Assembly (NCBI GenBank): GCA_029262055.1
Contig: JAJDAD010000013.1
Location: 1-64,000, forward strand
Direction: 5' to 3'
Length of the DNA stretch: 64,000 nucleotides
Origin: Candidatus Zhuqueibacterota bacterium
Lineage (GTDB): Bacteria; Zhuqueibacterota; Zhuqueibacteria; Oceanimicrobiales; Oceanimicrobiaceae
The translations under genes were made by a program, and so were the position numbers. The first letter of the stretch is position 1; each line of letters begins with the position of its first letter. Under the pieces are notes generated by a model that saw nothing but the letters and a program-made list of their open reading frames with translations, made no database searches and was not told the origin of the DNA. Shown one piece after another: positions 52,579-61,676 of this stretch.

Positions 52579-54219
52579 TTAGTTAGGAGCCGAGGCAACT
52601 CCCTGCCCGCTCCATTTATAGATTGATACCGTCAGGTTTTCTGTCTCAAAAACCTTGGTCGTGTTGTTTTTTGCCATCTCACGCAGTGCACGCGGAACAT
52701 AAACATCGTTGTTGAAGCGGTAGTTGTCTACGATAATCCAGCCCTGGGTATGACGGGCGAAAACATTCTCGAGGCCGCCAATGTCTTCGATGAGATCGGT
52801 CCCGCTGTAGAAATCAATGAAGCGGCCATCCGGCGCAACAATATTTTGTTGCCTGGCCAACTGTGAATTTGACAAGTTGAGATTGTACTCCGCGCGACCC
52901 GCATAGTACTGCACCGACAGCGGCAAAGTCGAGACAATAGCATCCTGACTCGCGACCTTGCCGGCGAGAAATCCGCGTGCAGCCCGCCATTCATTGTGAT
53001 AAAGCGCGCCGTTGAATTGACCATCGGATAAACGCGGAATCTTCTGGGCAAAACGAAAGCCGGGCGTCAGCGGTAACCAAACCAAAGCCAGGAGCATCGC
53101 GACCGCGCTGTGTTCGATAACAACGGGTCTCAATCTTTCTTGAACTGCTTTCGCGCTTCTCTGCACGCGGGAGATCGCTGTGTCCAAAGCAAAAGCCGCC
53201 AGCAAAAACAAGAGTGGGTAAACGTGATAGATGTAATCGTTCTTGCGATATTGGAAGACAAAAGAAAAAAGCAAAACCGGAACCAGCAAGTTCACCAGAG
53301 CATAGACGCCGGGCTTGTGGCGCTGCCTGAGTGCGAGGATCGTACCGGCCACGAACAGCAGATTCACGGGAAAATGACTCCAGCCAAACAGGAAGCTCAG
53401 AATCCGCCAGGAGTTCTGTGCCGAACTCACCTCGGCCCACTTCGGTTGGTACTGAAAAGCGTACGTCAAGAAGTCGGCCACCTGAGGCACAAAAAACAAC
53501 ACCGCGGCGAGCGCGCTTCCGCCAACAACCGGCGCGAGATACTTGTTCCGCAGTTGACCTTGCTGCGAAAGCAGCAAGACCAGCAACAAATAGAAAAAGA
53601 AGCTGGGGGCGAACAAGGCGGCGTTTTGGTGACTGGAGTAACTGAGTCCAATCAAAAAGCTGCCGCCCAGCAGCAAGGTCGGGCTTAATTGCCACTTTGA
53701 GAAGAATCCGGTGTACTGGTCGCCCCCTTGGTTATTTGTGCGTGAGGCGTGATGCTCGAAGCCCCGATAGAACACATAAATCCCGATCAGGAAGAGCAAC
53801 TGAAACAGAGCATACATTCGGCAGGCCCGCGACCAGCCGATTTCAAAAGCGGAGCACGTGACAAGAATGGCTGCAATCGTGCCGGTACGAACGTTGAACC
53901 ATTCCTTCCCTAGCCAAAAAACGACCACTATGGCCAGAAGACCGAAGAATGCCGAAGGAGCGCGGCTGGTGAACTCGGAAATGCCAAACATCCCGAAAGA
54001 CAGCGTGAGCGCATGCGTCAGAATGGGTGCGCGCGGGTAGGCGTATCCGGAAGCGAGCAGTGGCTCGCCAACGCTCATTTGTGATTTAGCCGCTTCCACG
54101 AAGTCGAGCTCGTCGACCCAGAAGCTTGGTCCGCCGAGATTATAGAAACGCAGGTACCCGCCAAAAAGAACAGTCAGCGCCAGAATAACGATATAGGGTC
54201 TGTTGCTTGCTTCCAACAT
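52579..54219 (-). CDS. GT39-like polytopic membrane glycosyltransferase (GT-C fold)
   Basis: 546 residues from the ATG at 54219, which shares one base with the upstream GT2 stop (TGATG); a longer frame would overlap that gene by 94 nt. The outer loop FWVDELDFVEAAKSQ carries the Asp-Glu pair expected in the family. About eleven hydrophobic segments are followed by a C-terminal soluble part (NIVAPDGRFIDFYSGTDLI). Translationally coupled to the GT2 upstream. Confidence 0.78.
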   Translation of the reverse strand: MLEASNRPYIVILALTVLFGGYLRFYNLGGPSFWVDELDFVEAAKSQMSVGEPLLASGYAYPRAPILTHALTLSFGMFGISEFTSRAPSAFFGLLAIVVVFWLGKEWFNVRTGTIAAILVTCSAFEIGWSRACRMYALFQLLFLIGIYVFYRGFEHHASRTNNQGGDQYTGFFSKWQLSPTLLLGGSFLIGLSYSSHQNAALFAPSFFFYLLLVLLLSQQGQLRNKYLAPVVGGSALAAVLFFVPQVADFLTYAFQYQPKWAEVSSAQNSWRILSFLFGWSHFPVNLLFVAGTILALRQRHKPGVYALVNLLVPVLLFSFVFQYRKNDYIYHVYPLLFLLAAFALDTAISRVQRSAKAVQERLRPVVIEHSAVAMLLALVWLPLTPGFRFAQKIPRLSDGQFNGALYHNEWRAARGFLAGKVASQDAIVSTLPLSVQYYAGRAEYNLNLSNSQLARQQNIVAPDGRFIDFYSGTDLIEDIGGLENVFARHTQGWIIVDNYRFNNDVYVPRALREMAKNNTTKVFETENLTVSIYKWSGQGVASAPN

Positions 54220-55142
54220 CAGTTCGCGCGTTTTTTGACGGCCCGCAGCCCATTCCAGAAACCTGCCGTGTACGCTACCAAGCCGAGAAAGATCAACGGA
54301 TAGTGCTTCCAAAACTGCCAGAACAGCTGCATGTCATGTTTGAAAAACCGTCGCGCAATGAGGAAAGTGCGGGCAAATGGGATGAGCGGAATCAGGATGG
54401 GCAACTTGACCAAAATGCCGCCGACCTGATCCTGTTTGGTGCGAACCTGAGCGCCGCCGAAACCGATTTCGTATTGATTCCTCAGGACCTTGGCGAGCGC
54501 CTGACGATTGTGGTGTCTGACCTGGATGCGCCGGTCAAAATAAATACTCTCCCCCAGGCTATGAATTCGCCGGCAAAACAGCGCGTCGCTGCCTTTGATG
54601 GTGTCTTCAATCTTGCCGATCTTGTCGTACACACTGCGCTTGAAGGAAATGTTACAAGTTGGGATAAAACGAACCTCTCCCTCCGGCATGGCCGGGACAA
54701 GCTCACTGAACTCCAGCAGATACTCGGATGTCCCGATGTAACTCTCCGGCGTCCCATTGGCTACCGGGCCGCCGACCACGTTGCGGCCGTTCTGCTGCGA
54801 AGCAATAATCCTTTCGATCCAATCGCTGCTCGCTTCACAGTCGGTGTCGATGAACGCGATCACTTCTCCGCTTGCCCGGGAAATCCCGACCGTACGCGCC
54901 GTGCCGGGATACGCTCGCTCATTCAAGTGCACAGTCTTGACGAACGGGTAGTTCTCGTTGAGAAACGGAGAAATGTCCTGTTCGGAGCTGTCTACGATGA
55001 CAACTTCGACGTCTTCCCGCAGCGCCTGATCTTTGATGGAATCAAGGCACTTGGGCAACCAGCTTTTGGAATTGTAGGACGGGATAACGACGGAGAGAAA
55101 AATCTTATCCTGCGTCCCTGCAGTTTTAGCCTTAGTTTCCAT
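54219..55142 (-). CDS. Family 2 glycosyltransferase with C-terminal membrane segments
   Basis: 307 residues. GT-A features: FLSVVIPSYNSKSWLPKCL, VEVVIVDSSEQD, the DXD motif in IAFIDTDCEAS, FIPTCNISFKR for the acceptor loop, and a His-containing late segment (QVRHHNRQ). Two hydrophobic stretches near the C-terminus (around 245-260 and 277-295) tether it. The ATG at 55142 is 11 nt inside the SDR gene. It resembles cell-wall and O-antigen transferases; the sugar is unknown. Confidence 0.85.
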   Translation of the reverse strand: METKAKTAGTQDKIFLSVVIPSYNSKSWLPKCLDSIKDQALREDVEVVIVDSSEQDISPFLNENYPFVKTVHLNERAYPGTARTVGISRASGEVIAFIDTDCEASSDWIERIIASQQNGRNVVGGPVANGTPESYIGTSEYLLEFSELVPAMPEGEVRFIPTCNISFKRSVYDKIGKIEDTIKGSDALFCRRIHSLGESIYFDRRIQVRHHNRQALAKVLRNQYEIGFGGAQVRTKQDQVGGILVKLPILIPLIPFARTFLIARRFFKHDMQLFWQFWKHYPLIFLGLVAYTAGFWNGLRAVKKRAN

Positions 55143-56148
55143 TCCGCATGTATTTTCTCAAGTTCATTTTGTAGAAGTCCGCAGTTTTTTGCACGCCGGT
55201 CGCGAAGTCCACCTGCGGGGTCCAGCCGACCGCTTCCTGCAGTTTGGCATAAGTAACGACAAACCTTTTGATGTCTATCGATTCGCGTATCTCGGGAAAC
55301 GGCACGTGCACGTACTCACCCTTGCCGGTGCATTCGATGACCGTTTTCACCATGTCCAGAAAAACCGTCTCCACACCGGAGCCCACGAAATACATCTGGC
55401 CATTCGCCCGGTCTGACAAGGCGACGCGGATAAAGGCATCCACGACGTCGGAGATGTACACGTAATCGCGGGTCTGGCTGCCTTCGCCATAAACCGTTAT
55501 CTGTTTGCCAGTCATGCCGTTGGCCATAAACCAATTCAGGATGCCATAAAAACTCGCGTGCATCTGGCAGCGCGGACCGTAGACATTGTTCAGCCGGAGA
55601 GAGACCACGGGGAAGCCGTATATTTTATTGTAAAGAAAAAGGTACTGCTCTCCCGCCATCTTATTGATGCCATAAACATCAGTCGGGTTTTGCGGATGTT
55701 TCTCATCCACCGGCATGTAAACCGGCTCACCAATCTGCCCGCGTGAGCCGGCAAAAACGACTTTGGTGCGGTCGCCGTTCTTGCGGCAGGCTTCCAGCAC
55801 ATTCAACGTACCGTTGCAATTGATGTCAGTGTCGAGCTCCGGCTGCTCGATGGAGATCTCACGGCCAACCTGGGCCGCCATGTGGAAGACGATATCCGTT
55901 TCCGGCATAAGCTCCATCAGCATGCCGCGGTTTCTGACGTCGCCTTTGAGAAAGCGCAGGTCATCTTTGATCTCTTCGATGTTGGCGTGGTTCCACCCGT
56001 ACGGCTCCAGGCACGCGTCTACGATGGTTACCTGGCCTCCCAGTTCAACGCACCGGTGCGCGATGTTGCTGCCGATGAAGCCCAAACCACCCGTTATCAA
56101 GACCTTTTTGCCGGCCATGGCATCGTAGTCGAAGGCAGCAATACTCAA
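55132..56148 (-). CDS. NAD-dependent epimerase/dehydratase (extended SDR, sugar-nucleotide type)
   Basis: 338 residues. Cofactor site VLITGGLGFIGSN, then VVFAGSRGQIGEP and the catalytic Y-x3-K in VYGINKMAGEQY; RLNNVYGPRCQ, GEGSQTRDYVYISDV and VGWTPQVDF are typical of UDP-sugar epimerases and dehydratases. The start is a TTG at 56148 overlapping the upstream stop as TTGA with GAGGAG eight nt before it; the first ATG, ten codons in, has no ribosome site. It likely makes the sugar nucleotide used by the flanking transferases; which one is not readable. Confidence 0.88.
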   Translation of the reverse strand: MSIAAFDYDAMAGKKVLITGGLGFIGSNIAHRCVELGGQVTIVDACLEPYGWNHANIEEIKDDLRFLKGDVRNRGMLMELMPETDIVFHMAAQVGREISIEQPELDTDINCNGTLNVLEACRKNGDRTKVVFAGSRGQIGEPVYMPVDEKHPQNPTDVYGINKMAGEQYLFLYNKIYGFPVVSLRLNNVYGPRCQMHASFYGILNWFMANGMTGKQITVYGEGSQTRDYVYISDVVDAFIRVALSDRANGQMYFVGSGVETVFLDMVKTVIECTGKGEYVHVPFPEIRESIDIKRFVVTYAKLQEAVGWTPQVDFATGVQKTADFYKMNLRKYMRNGN

Positions 56149-57215
56149 TTCAGCATCTCCTCAATAATCGTATTCAATCTGTGCGAGAAGACTTGCATCG
56201 TGCAGTTCTTCTTAAAAACATCATGTCCGTTTCTTGCAATTTTCTCTGCAAGCTCTCTGTCGTCTTTGAGTTTCAAAATTGCTTCGGCGATGGCCCCGTG
56301 ATCACCACGTTCCACCAGAAGGGCGCTCTCGCCATCGGCCAGCAGTTCCTGTACCGGTTCATTCCTTGCGGTGATCAACGGCTTTGCAGCTGCGATGGAC
56401 TCAATGACTTTGTTGGTTAAGACGCGCAAGGTGCGTGGATTTTCTCCAAAAATTCCCAGGCAACAATCAGCTTTGGACATGTGGTCGGCCAGCTCGGCGT
56501 ATGGCACCCAATCGATGAAGGTGCAATTTTCCAGCGCCAGTTCGCGTGCGAGTTGCATGTCGGATTCATAGGTGATGCCGCGGCCGATAATCTGAAAGTG
56601 TACGTCTTCGTTCTGCAGTTCTTTGGCGGCTTTCAAAATATGCCTCACACCGTGAAAAGGCGCATACTCGCCGTGAAAGTGGGCGACAAACCGGCCGTTG
56701 CGCTTGCCCGCAGGTTTGGGTTTGACCACCTCGTCATCGGTCGCCAAAAAAATATGAAAAAACTTTGACTCCGGTACGCAGAACTTTAGCGCGTAATCTT
56801 TGATATGGTCCCTGGTTTCCAAAATGATCCGGGTCGCCAACCGCATGGACAACACATCGGACCAGCGGTAGAACTTTGCCACAAGACTGCGCTCGCTGCC
56901 TTTGCCACGGTCGTGCACCATAGTATCAAAGGTTGAGATGTAGACATCGTACAGAATCGGCTTACGGGTTAGGAGCCAGATGAAAGGAAACAGGATCTGC
57001 CCATAGAATCCGACCACAACCAGATCGCAGCCGCTTTGTTTGCGGATGAACTGCCACAACAGGCGCGGGTAATGCTTAAACGCGCGGTCGGGCGGCAGAC
57101 AAGTGACCACCTCGTGCCCGGCTGCCCGCATTCCTGCGATGAGCATGTGGGTGCGCGAATAGTTTTCTTCGCGCCCGGCGACATAACAGATTTTAGCTTT
57201 TCGGGGGTGCACCAT
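56145..57215 (-). CDS. GT4-like glycosyltransferase (GT-B fold)
   Basis: 356 residues. The N-terminus KICYVAGREENYSRTHMLIA and the donor domain (GRFVAHFHGEYAPFHGVRHI, VHFQIIGRGITYESDM, CCLGIFGENPRTLRVLTNKV) fit a GT-B transferase. The canonical E-x7-E is weaker than in other GT4 copies here. The ATG at 57215 overlaps the upstream GT2 by 23 nt. Its stop is coupled to the SDR start. Confidence 0.82.
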   Translation of the reverse strand: MVHPRKAKICYVAGREENYSRTHMLIAGMRAAGHEVVTCLPPDRAFKHYPRLLWQFIRKQSGCDLVVVGFYGQILFPFIWLLTRKPILYDVYISTFDTMVHDRGKGSERSLVAKFYRWSDVLSMRLATRIILETRDHIKDYALKFCVPESKFFHIFLATDDEVVKPKPAGKRNGRFVAHFHGEYAPFHGVRHILKAAKELQNEDVHFQIIGRGITYESDMQLARELALENCTFIDWVPYAELADHMSKADCCLGIFGENPRTLRVLTNKVIESIAAAKPLITARNEPVQELLADGESALLVERGDHGAIAEAILKLKDDRELAEKIARNGHDVFKKNCTMQVFSHRLNTIIEEMLN

Positions 57216-58182
57216 TTCTCTTGTTTGTTCGGCCTTCAGTCATCTGCAGAACCTCCATCTTTTTCACCCGGTACTGGGTGTCTTCGATCAGGTGGCGGTT
57301 GCTTCTAATCAGATCGGCAAGTAGCCCAATCATGGCGACTTGAAAGCCAATCATCAACAGCACAGAGGACAAAATCAAAGACTGAATGTGGCCTGCACCA
57401 TCGCCGATCAGGTAGAAGTAGACAAATCGCAAAGAAACCAGCAACCCGACGCCAAAGACAGCGCCGCCGATCAGAGAGAATGTCTTCAGCGGCTCATACA
57501 TCGTGTAGATCCGGAAAATCGTCGCGACCGATCTTTTGATGTATTTCCACATGCTGTCAAACAGCCTGGACTCGCGCAGCTTCTCGTTGGTTTTGATCGG
57601 AACATGCGTGACGGCTATGTTGCTTTTCCCGGCCTGGATAATGGTTTCGATCGTGTAAGTGAAGCTGGAAATCACATTTATGCGCATCGCAGCGTCACGA
57701 CTAAACGCTCTGAAACCGCTGGTCGTATCGGGGACTTCCGTGCCGGACACGTGCTGGACGACCCAGCTACCGAGGGTCTGCAAGCGTTTCTTCAGAGGTG
57801 AAAAATGGTCGATGTCGTTCACTTGCCGGTCACCCACCACCATGTCCGCCTCACCGCGCAAAATCGGCCCGATGAGCGGCTGGATGCTCTGCCCGTCGTA
57901 CTGATTGTCGCCATCCGTATTGACGATGATATCGGCGCCAAGCTTTACGCAGGCGTCAAGTCCCGACATGAACGCCTCTGCCAGGCCTTTGTTGTTGGTG
58001 TGCCGAACGATGTGGTTTACGCCCAGGTTTCGGGCAACTTCGATGGTGTTGTCCGTACTGCCGTCGTCAACGATCAGCGTCTCGATTGTATCGACGCCTG
58101 CGATTTCAGACGGCAAGTCGCCCAATGTGCGCGGTAGCGTACCCGCTTCATTCAGACAAGGAATTTGAATGATGAGTTTCAC
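57193..58182 (-). CDS. Family 2 glycosyltransferase with C-terminal membrane pair (tandem copy 1)
   Basis: 329 residues from the GTG at 58182 (GGA about eight nt upstream), giving VKLIIQIPCLNEAGTLP as N-terminus. An in-frame ATG at 58233 would lie inside the previous gene. Seen: IVDDGSTDNT, the DXD in IIVNTDGDNQYDG, MVVGDRQ and PDTTSGFRAFSR. Two C-terminal hydrophobic spans follow (about 235-258 and 272-293). DPM1/GtrB-like architecture for polyprenyl-phosphate sugar formation. It is the last of three consecutive GT2 genes to be transcribed. Confidence 0.85.
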   Translation of the reverse strand: MKLIIQIPCLNEAGTLPRTLGDLPSEIAGVDTIETLIVDDGSTDNTIEVARNLGVNHIVRHTNNKGLAEAFMSGLDACVKLGADIIVNTDGDNQYDGQSIQPLIGPILRGEADMVVGDRQVNDIDHFSPLKKRLQTLGSWVVQHVSGTEVPDTTSGFRAFSRDAAMRINVISSFTYTIETIIQAGKSNIAVTHVPIKTNEKLRESRLFDSMWKYIKRSVATIFRIYTMYEPLKTFSLIGGAVFGVGLLVSLRFVYFYLIGDGAGHIQSLILSSVLLMIGFQVAMIGLLADLIRSNRHLIEDTQYRVKKMEVLQMTEGRTNKRNGAPPKS

Positions 58183-58186
58183 GGTG

Positions 58187-59185
58187 TTATTCCAAAACCT
58201 CTTCGATGGTGTACTCTTTGACTTCCTTGGCATGGGTGAAAATGATCATCTCGCCGATCAGGCCAATAGAGATCATTTGGATGCCGATGACCAACAGTAG
58301 CGCTCCAAGAAAGAGCAGCGGCCTACCCGCAATCGGGCCAAACTGCATAATTCTGTAAAAAAAGAGATACAGGTTCATTCCGATACCGGACAGGGTAAAC
58401 AGCAAACCGATGAATCCCAAAAAGTGTAACGGTTTTTTTGAGTAATTCGTCAGGAAGAATACTGCCACAATATCCAAAACTCGCTGGGCATATTCGGTTA
58501 TTGACTTGGATTGTCTGAATGTACCCGGAAGCTGCTCGATTTTTTCAGCCGTCACCTTGTACCCCTTTCTGGAGGCAAGGATCGGCAGAAAAATATTCAG
58601 GTTGCCATAAAGCGGAATGTCATCCAGCACCGTTCTCCTGATGACGAATACACCGCTATTGTTGTCCTGCAAGTCGGTTTTTGAAATCCATCTGATGATT
58701 GCATTAAAGGCGTGCGAGATGCGCTGATTGAGCGCAGAGTCACGCCGCGGGGAGCGCCAGCCCATCACCAAATCCCAGCCGTCGTTCAGTTTGGACACCA
58801 GGTTCGGCAACTGCGCCGCGTTGATTCGAACACGAGTGGTGAAGAAGACAACCTCTTCGCCAATCGCTTTCCTGAAACCTGCATCGAATGCTGCTGCCTC
58901 ACCAAACGAGGCCCGTAAACGGATCAGCTTGACTCGCAAGTCGTTCTCCGCAATTCGCTTGAGCTCACTCCAGGACTGGTCCAGACTGCCATCGTCAACG
59001 AAGATGATCTCACAATCCTCTGCCTCACCGAAACCCGTGGCCAGGCCCTGGTAGACCTCCTTGACCTCATCGCCATGATTGTGGACCACAACCACGATAG
59101 AAGTTTTTACCCTGTTTGCGGAGATGCTTGCTTTGGATTTCCTGCTCTTCACAGCTGGTTTGCTTTTTACGGTCTCTGTCGCCAT
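58187..59185 (-). CDS. Family 2 glycosyltransferase paralogue lacking the DXD motif (tandem copy 2)
   Basis: 332 residues. Same plan as its neighbours: Lys-rich N-terminal tail (1-27), IFVDDGSLDQ at 61-70, and two C-terminal hydrophobic spans (KPLHFLGFIGLLFTLSG and a later one). But where the downstream and upstream copies have MDGDLQNDP or TDGDNQYDG, this one reads VVFFTTRVRINAAQLP (112-127), with no Asp at all. The later DNNSGVFVIRR segment is kept. It may be a metal-independent enzyme, a regulatory partner of a paralogue, or an inactive copy; the frame is intact and codon use looks normal. Confidence 0.82.
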   Translation of the reverse strand: MATETVKSKPAVKSRKSKASISANRVKTSIVVVVHNHGDEVKEVYQGLATGFGEAEDCEIIFVDDGSLDQSWSELKRIAENDLRVKLIRLRASFGEAAAFDAGFRKAIGEEVVFFTTRVRINAAQLPNLVSKLNDGWDLVMGWRSPRRDSALNQRISHAFNAIIRWISKTDLQDNNSGVFVIRRTVLDDIPLYGNLNIFLPILASRKGYKVTAEKIEQLPGTFRQSKSITEYAQRVLDIVAVFFLTNYSKKPLHFLGFIGLLFTLSGIGMNLYLFFYRIMQFGPIAGRPLLFLGALLLVIGIQMISIGLIGEMIIFTHAKEVKEYTIEEVLE

Positions 59186-59212
59186 TTGGTGTTATGTCTC
59201 CCGTTGTTAAAC

Positions 59213-60157
59213 TTAGCCCTGGAAATACTCCATGAGCTGGCCATTCTGCTGGTCTCCTGTCTTGACCACCATGATGGCGATCAGGCCGTAGAACACGAAC
59301 TGAAAGCCGGCAGTTAGCAGCAGAAAGGCACAAGCGAATAAGAGATTGAGGCCGGACAAATCGGCGGCGCCGGTCACGACCATGTAACCACAAGTCAAAA
59401 GAATTCCAAATCCAATCAGATTGAATAGAAGTCCAAGCATACCAAAAAAATGAATCGGCTTGGTAAGGTACTTGATGAACAGGTTCAATGTCGTCAAATC
59501 CATAATAACCCGGAAGGTCCGGGTTAAGTTGTACTTCGACTCGCCGAATTTGCGTGAGTGATGCCCGACCACCATCTCGGCAATTCTTGCGCCTTCAATG
59601 CGGGCCAAGGCCGGAATGAATCGGTGCATCTCGCCGTAGAGTCGGATTTTCCGAATCACACGTGCGCGATAGACTTTGAGTGAGCAGCCGGTGTCATGCA
59701 GTTGCACACCGGTAAAGAACCGAATAATCCTATTTGCAATTTGGGACGGAACCTTACGTATGAGCATTTTGTCCTGACGGTTCTTACGCCACCCTGCTAC
59801 GATGTCATAGCCTTCCATCAGCTTCTTGACCATGGTCGGAATATCCGCCGGATCATTCTGCAGATCGCCGTCCATCGATACGATGATCCTGCCGCTCGCT
59901 CGCTCGAACCCCGCGGCCATGGCAGCAGACTGGCCAAAGTTGCCCCGAAACTTCACGACCTTCAAACGCGGGTCGGCCTCGTGCAGCGACTTGAGAACCT
60001 CGAACGTACTATCCGTGCTGCCGTCGTCCACGAAAATCATTTCGTACGATTCCCCTATCTCAGACATGACTTCTGAAATACGTTCATACAGCAGCGTGAC
60101 GTTCTCTTCCTCGTTCATGACCGGAACGACAATCGAGTATTCGTTCTTTTCCAGCAT
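59213..60157 (-). CDS. Family 2 glycosyltransferase with C-terminal membrane pair (tandem copy 3)
   Basis: 314 residues. Complete GT2 features: SIVVPVMNEEENVTLLYERI, IFVDDGSTDST, IIVSMDGDLQNDP with DXD, GWRKNRQD, HDTGCSLKVYRA. Two C-terminal membrane spans (about 232-255 and 268-292). DPM1/ArnC-like, probably making a polyprenyl-phosphate sugar. The ATG shares one base with the upstream stop (TAATG), so it is coupled to the YdjM-type gene. Confidence 0.88.
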   Translation of the reverse strand: MLEKNEYSIVVPVMNEEENVTLLYERISEVMSEIGESYEMIFVDDGSTDSTFEVLKSLHEADPRLKVVKFRGNFGQSAAMAAGFERASGRIIVSMDGDLQNDPADIPTMVKKLMEGYDIVAGWRKNRQDKMLIRKVPSQIANRIIRFFTGVQLHDTGCSLKVYRARVIRKIRLYGEMHRFIPALARIEGARIAEMVVGHHSRKFGESKYNLTRTFRVIMDLTTLNLFIKYLTKPIHFFGMLGLLFNLIGFGILLTCGYMVVTGAADLSGLNLLFACAFLLLTAGFQFVFYGLIAIMVVKTGDQQNGQLMEYFQG

Positions 60158-60759
60158 TAATTATTTCCCTGCTCTATCTCAAGCTGCGGACCGGTGTGCC
60201 GGAACAGCCACACGCGTTTTCTCAACAAAGCCAGCAGTGCCAGTACCGGCACAAAAATGAGGACCTCGACCAGCGCCGCATAGAGGTTATGTTGCCGCAA
60301 AAGCCCCCAAATAAATTCAAAGCCGCTTCCACTCTTTTCTATCGACAGAAAAAGCGGGAACGATGAAATTATGTGCTCTTTTGAAAACGGCCAAAACATC
60401 GGCACGCCGTAAGGCTGTGAGGTATCCGCCGAAAAAAAGTCCAGTACAACGTGCGAGAAACAAACACTCGCAAAGATCAGCGAATACTGTAGAAATGGCT
60501 TACCCGCGCGTAAGGCGAAATAGCCTCCAAACAAGATGCCAACCAAAACCGAACCGCCCAGGCTGTGGCTTAAGAAATGATGGTGAAACTGGTTAGGGTT
60601 ACCGGTCAAAAAACCAGGCAGAAAATCCAGATCCGGGAGATTTGCCACAAACGCGAAGAGCGCGATCATGCCCCAGCGCGCGCGTCCTGATTGCGGCAAA
60701 AGTGCCTGCTGTGCCGCATATCCCATCAAAGAATGTCCAACCGGTAATGGCATTGTCAA
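60157..60759 (-). CDS. YdjM/DUF457-type membrane-bound metal-dependent hydrolase-like protein
   Basis: 200 residues. N-terminal PLPVGHSLMGYAAQQALL, FVANLPDLDFLPGFL, HHHFLSHSLGGSVLVG and FSHVVLDFFSADTSQPYG match the family's His/Asp pattern, with about five hydrophobic segments. Function is unsettled for the family (E. coli YdjM is LexA-controlled). Either the TTG at 60759, overlapping the proC stop as TTGA with AGGA well spaced, or the ATG two codons later is the start. It is coupled to the GT2 gene downstream. Confidence 0.82.
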   Translation of the reverse strand: MTMPLPVGHSLMGYAAQQALLPQSGRARWGMIALFAFVANLPDLDFLPGFLTGNPNQFHHHFLSHSLGGSVLVGILFGGYFALRAGKPFLQYSLIFASVCFSHVVLDFFSADTSQPYGVPMFWPFSKEHIISSFPLFLSIEKSGSGFEFIWGLLRQHNLYAALVEVLIFVPVLALLALLRKRVWLFRHTGPQLEIEQGNN

Positions 60760-61574
60760 TTATTTCCTAATAGCGCTGCGGCTCTCTCAGTGGCCTTGAC
60801 GATCGTCTTGATCAACGTCACTCTAAGGCCGCCTTCCTCAAGCTCCATCAAGCCGTCGATGGTGCAACCTGCGGGGGTTGTGACCACATCTTTCAAAAGC
60901 GCGGGGTGTTCGCCGGTTTCAAGAACCATACTTGCCGCACCCAAAACTGCCTGCGCCGCCAGTTCCGTTGCCACGCTGCGCGGCAGGCCGGTCTTGACGC
61001 CTCCTTCTGCCATAGACTCGATCACCACGTAGATGAATGCGGGGCCACTGGCGCTCAGGCCGGTGACGGCGTCCATGTGCTTTTCATCGAGAATAACCGT
61101 ACGGCCGACCTGATCAAAAATAAACTGCGCTCTTTGCACATGTTCTTCGGCAGCATGCGACCCCGCTGAAATGCCGGTCATCCCTTTCCGGATCAAACAG
61201 GGTGTGTTCGGCATGGCGCGGATCACGGGATTCGGGCTGGCCAGATGTTTTTCGATGAAGCCGGTAGTCACTGAAGCGGCTACCGACACCAGCAACTGCT
61301 CCGGCTGCAGATGGCCGCTGATTTCGTCCAGTACCGCGGTAATCGCCTGAGGCTTGACGCAGACCAGAATAATATCCGCACCCGCGATGGCGTCAACGTT
61401 GTCGGTCGTAGTACCGATGTCATACTGCTGTGCTATCCGGTCTAACCTTTCCTGGTGCATCGCGGTGGCAACAACCTGCTTGTTGCTGACAACCTCCGCC
61501 TCCAGCAGACTGCTGATCAGCGTCTCTCCCATTTTTCCGGCGCCGATCACGGCCACCTTGCTTTTGCTTAACAA
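60756..61574 (-). CDS. proC: Pyrroline-5-carboxylate reductase
   Basis: 272 residues. Rossmann site VAVIGAGKMGETLI, ILVCVKPQ, the VSVAASVTTGFIEKHL stretch, VIRAMPNTPCLIRKGMTG, TGLSASGPAFIYVVIESMAEGGV and DVVTTPAGCTIDGLMELEEGG, all classical for ProC. Converts pyrroline-5-carboxylate to proline in the cytoplasm. The TTG start at 61574 has GGAGG upstream; no ATG is near. Being a housekeeping enzyme it may sit here by chance, though its stop is coupled to the next gene. Confidence 0.95.
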   Translation of the reverse strand: MLSKSKVAVIGAGKMGETLISSLLEAEVVSNKQVVATAMHQERLDRIAQQYDIGTTTDNVDAIAGADIILVCVKPQAITAVLDEISGHLQPEQLLVSVAASVTTGFIEKHLASPNPVIRAMPNTPCLIRKGMTGISAGSHAAEEHVQRAQFIFDQVGRTVILDEKHMDAVTGLSASGPAFIYVVIESMAEGGVKTGLPRSVATELAAQAVLGAASMVLETGEHPALLKDVVTTPAGCTIDGLMELEEGGLRVTLIKTIVKATERAAALLGNN

Positions 61575-61676
61575 TTTCCTTCCCTCCTGTACTGACTCAA
61601 TTGGATCTGATCAAATAACAAATTCCTTTTCCAGAGTGGCGCGTCGAGAGGTTGTCGGGAATTGTTCGTGAATTTG

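Noticed and set aside
54207-55256. 349-codon plus-strand frame
   Set aside because: Antisense to a GT2 gene with intact DXD and family motifs.
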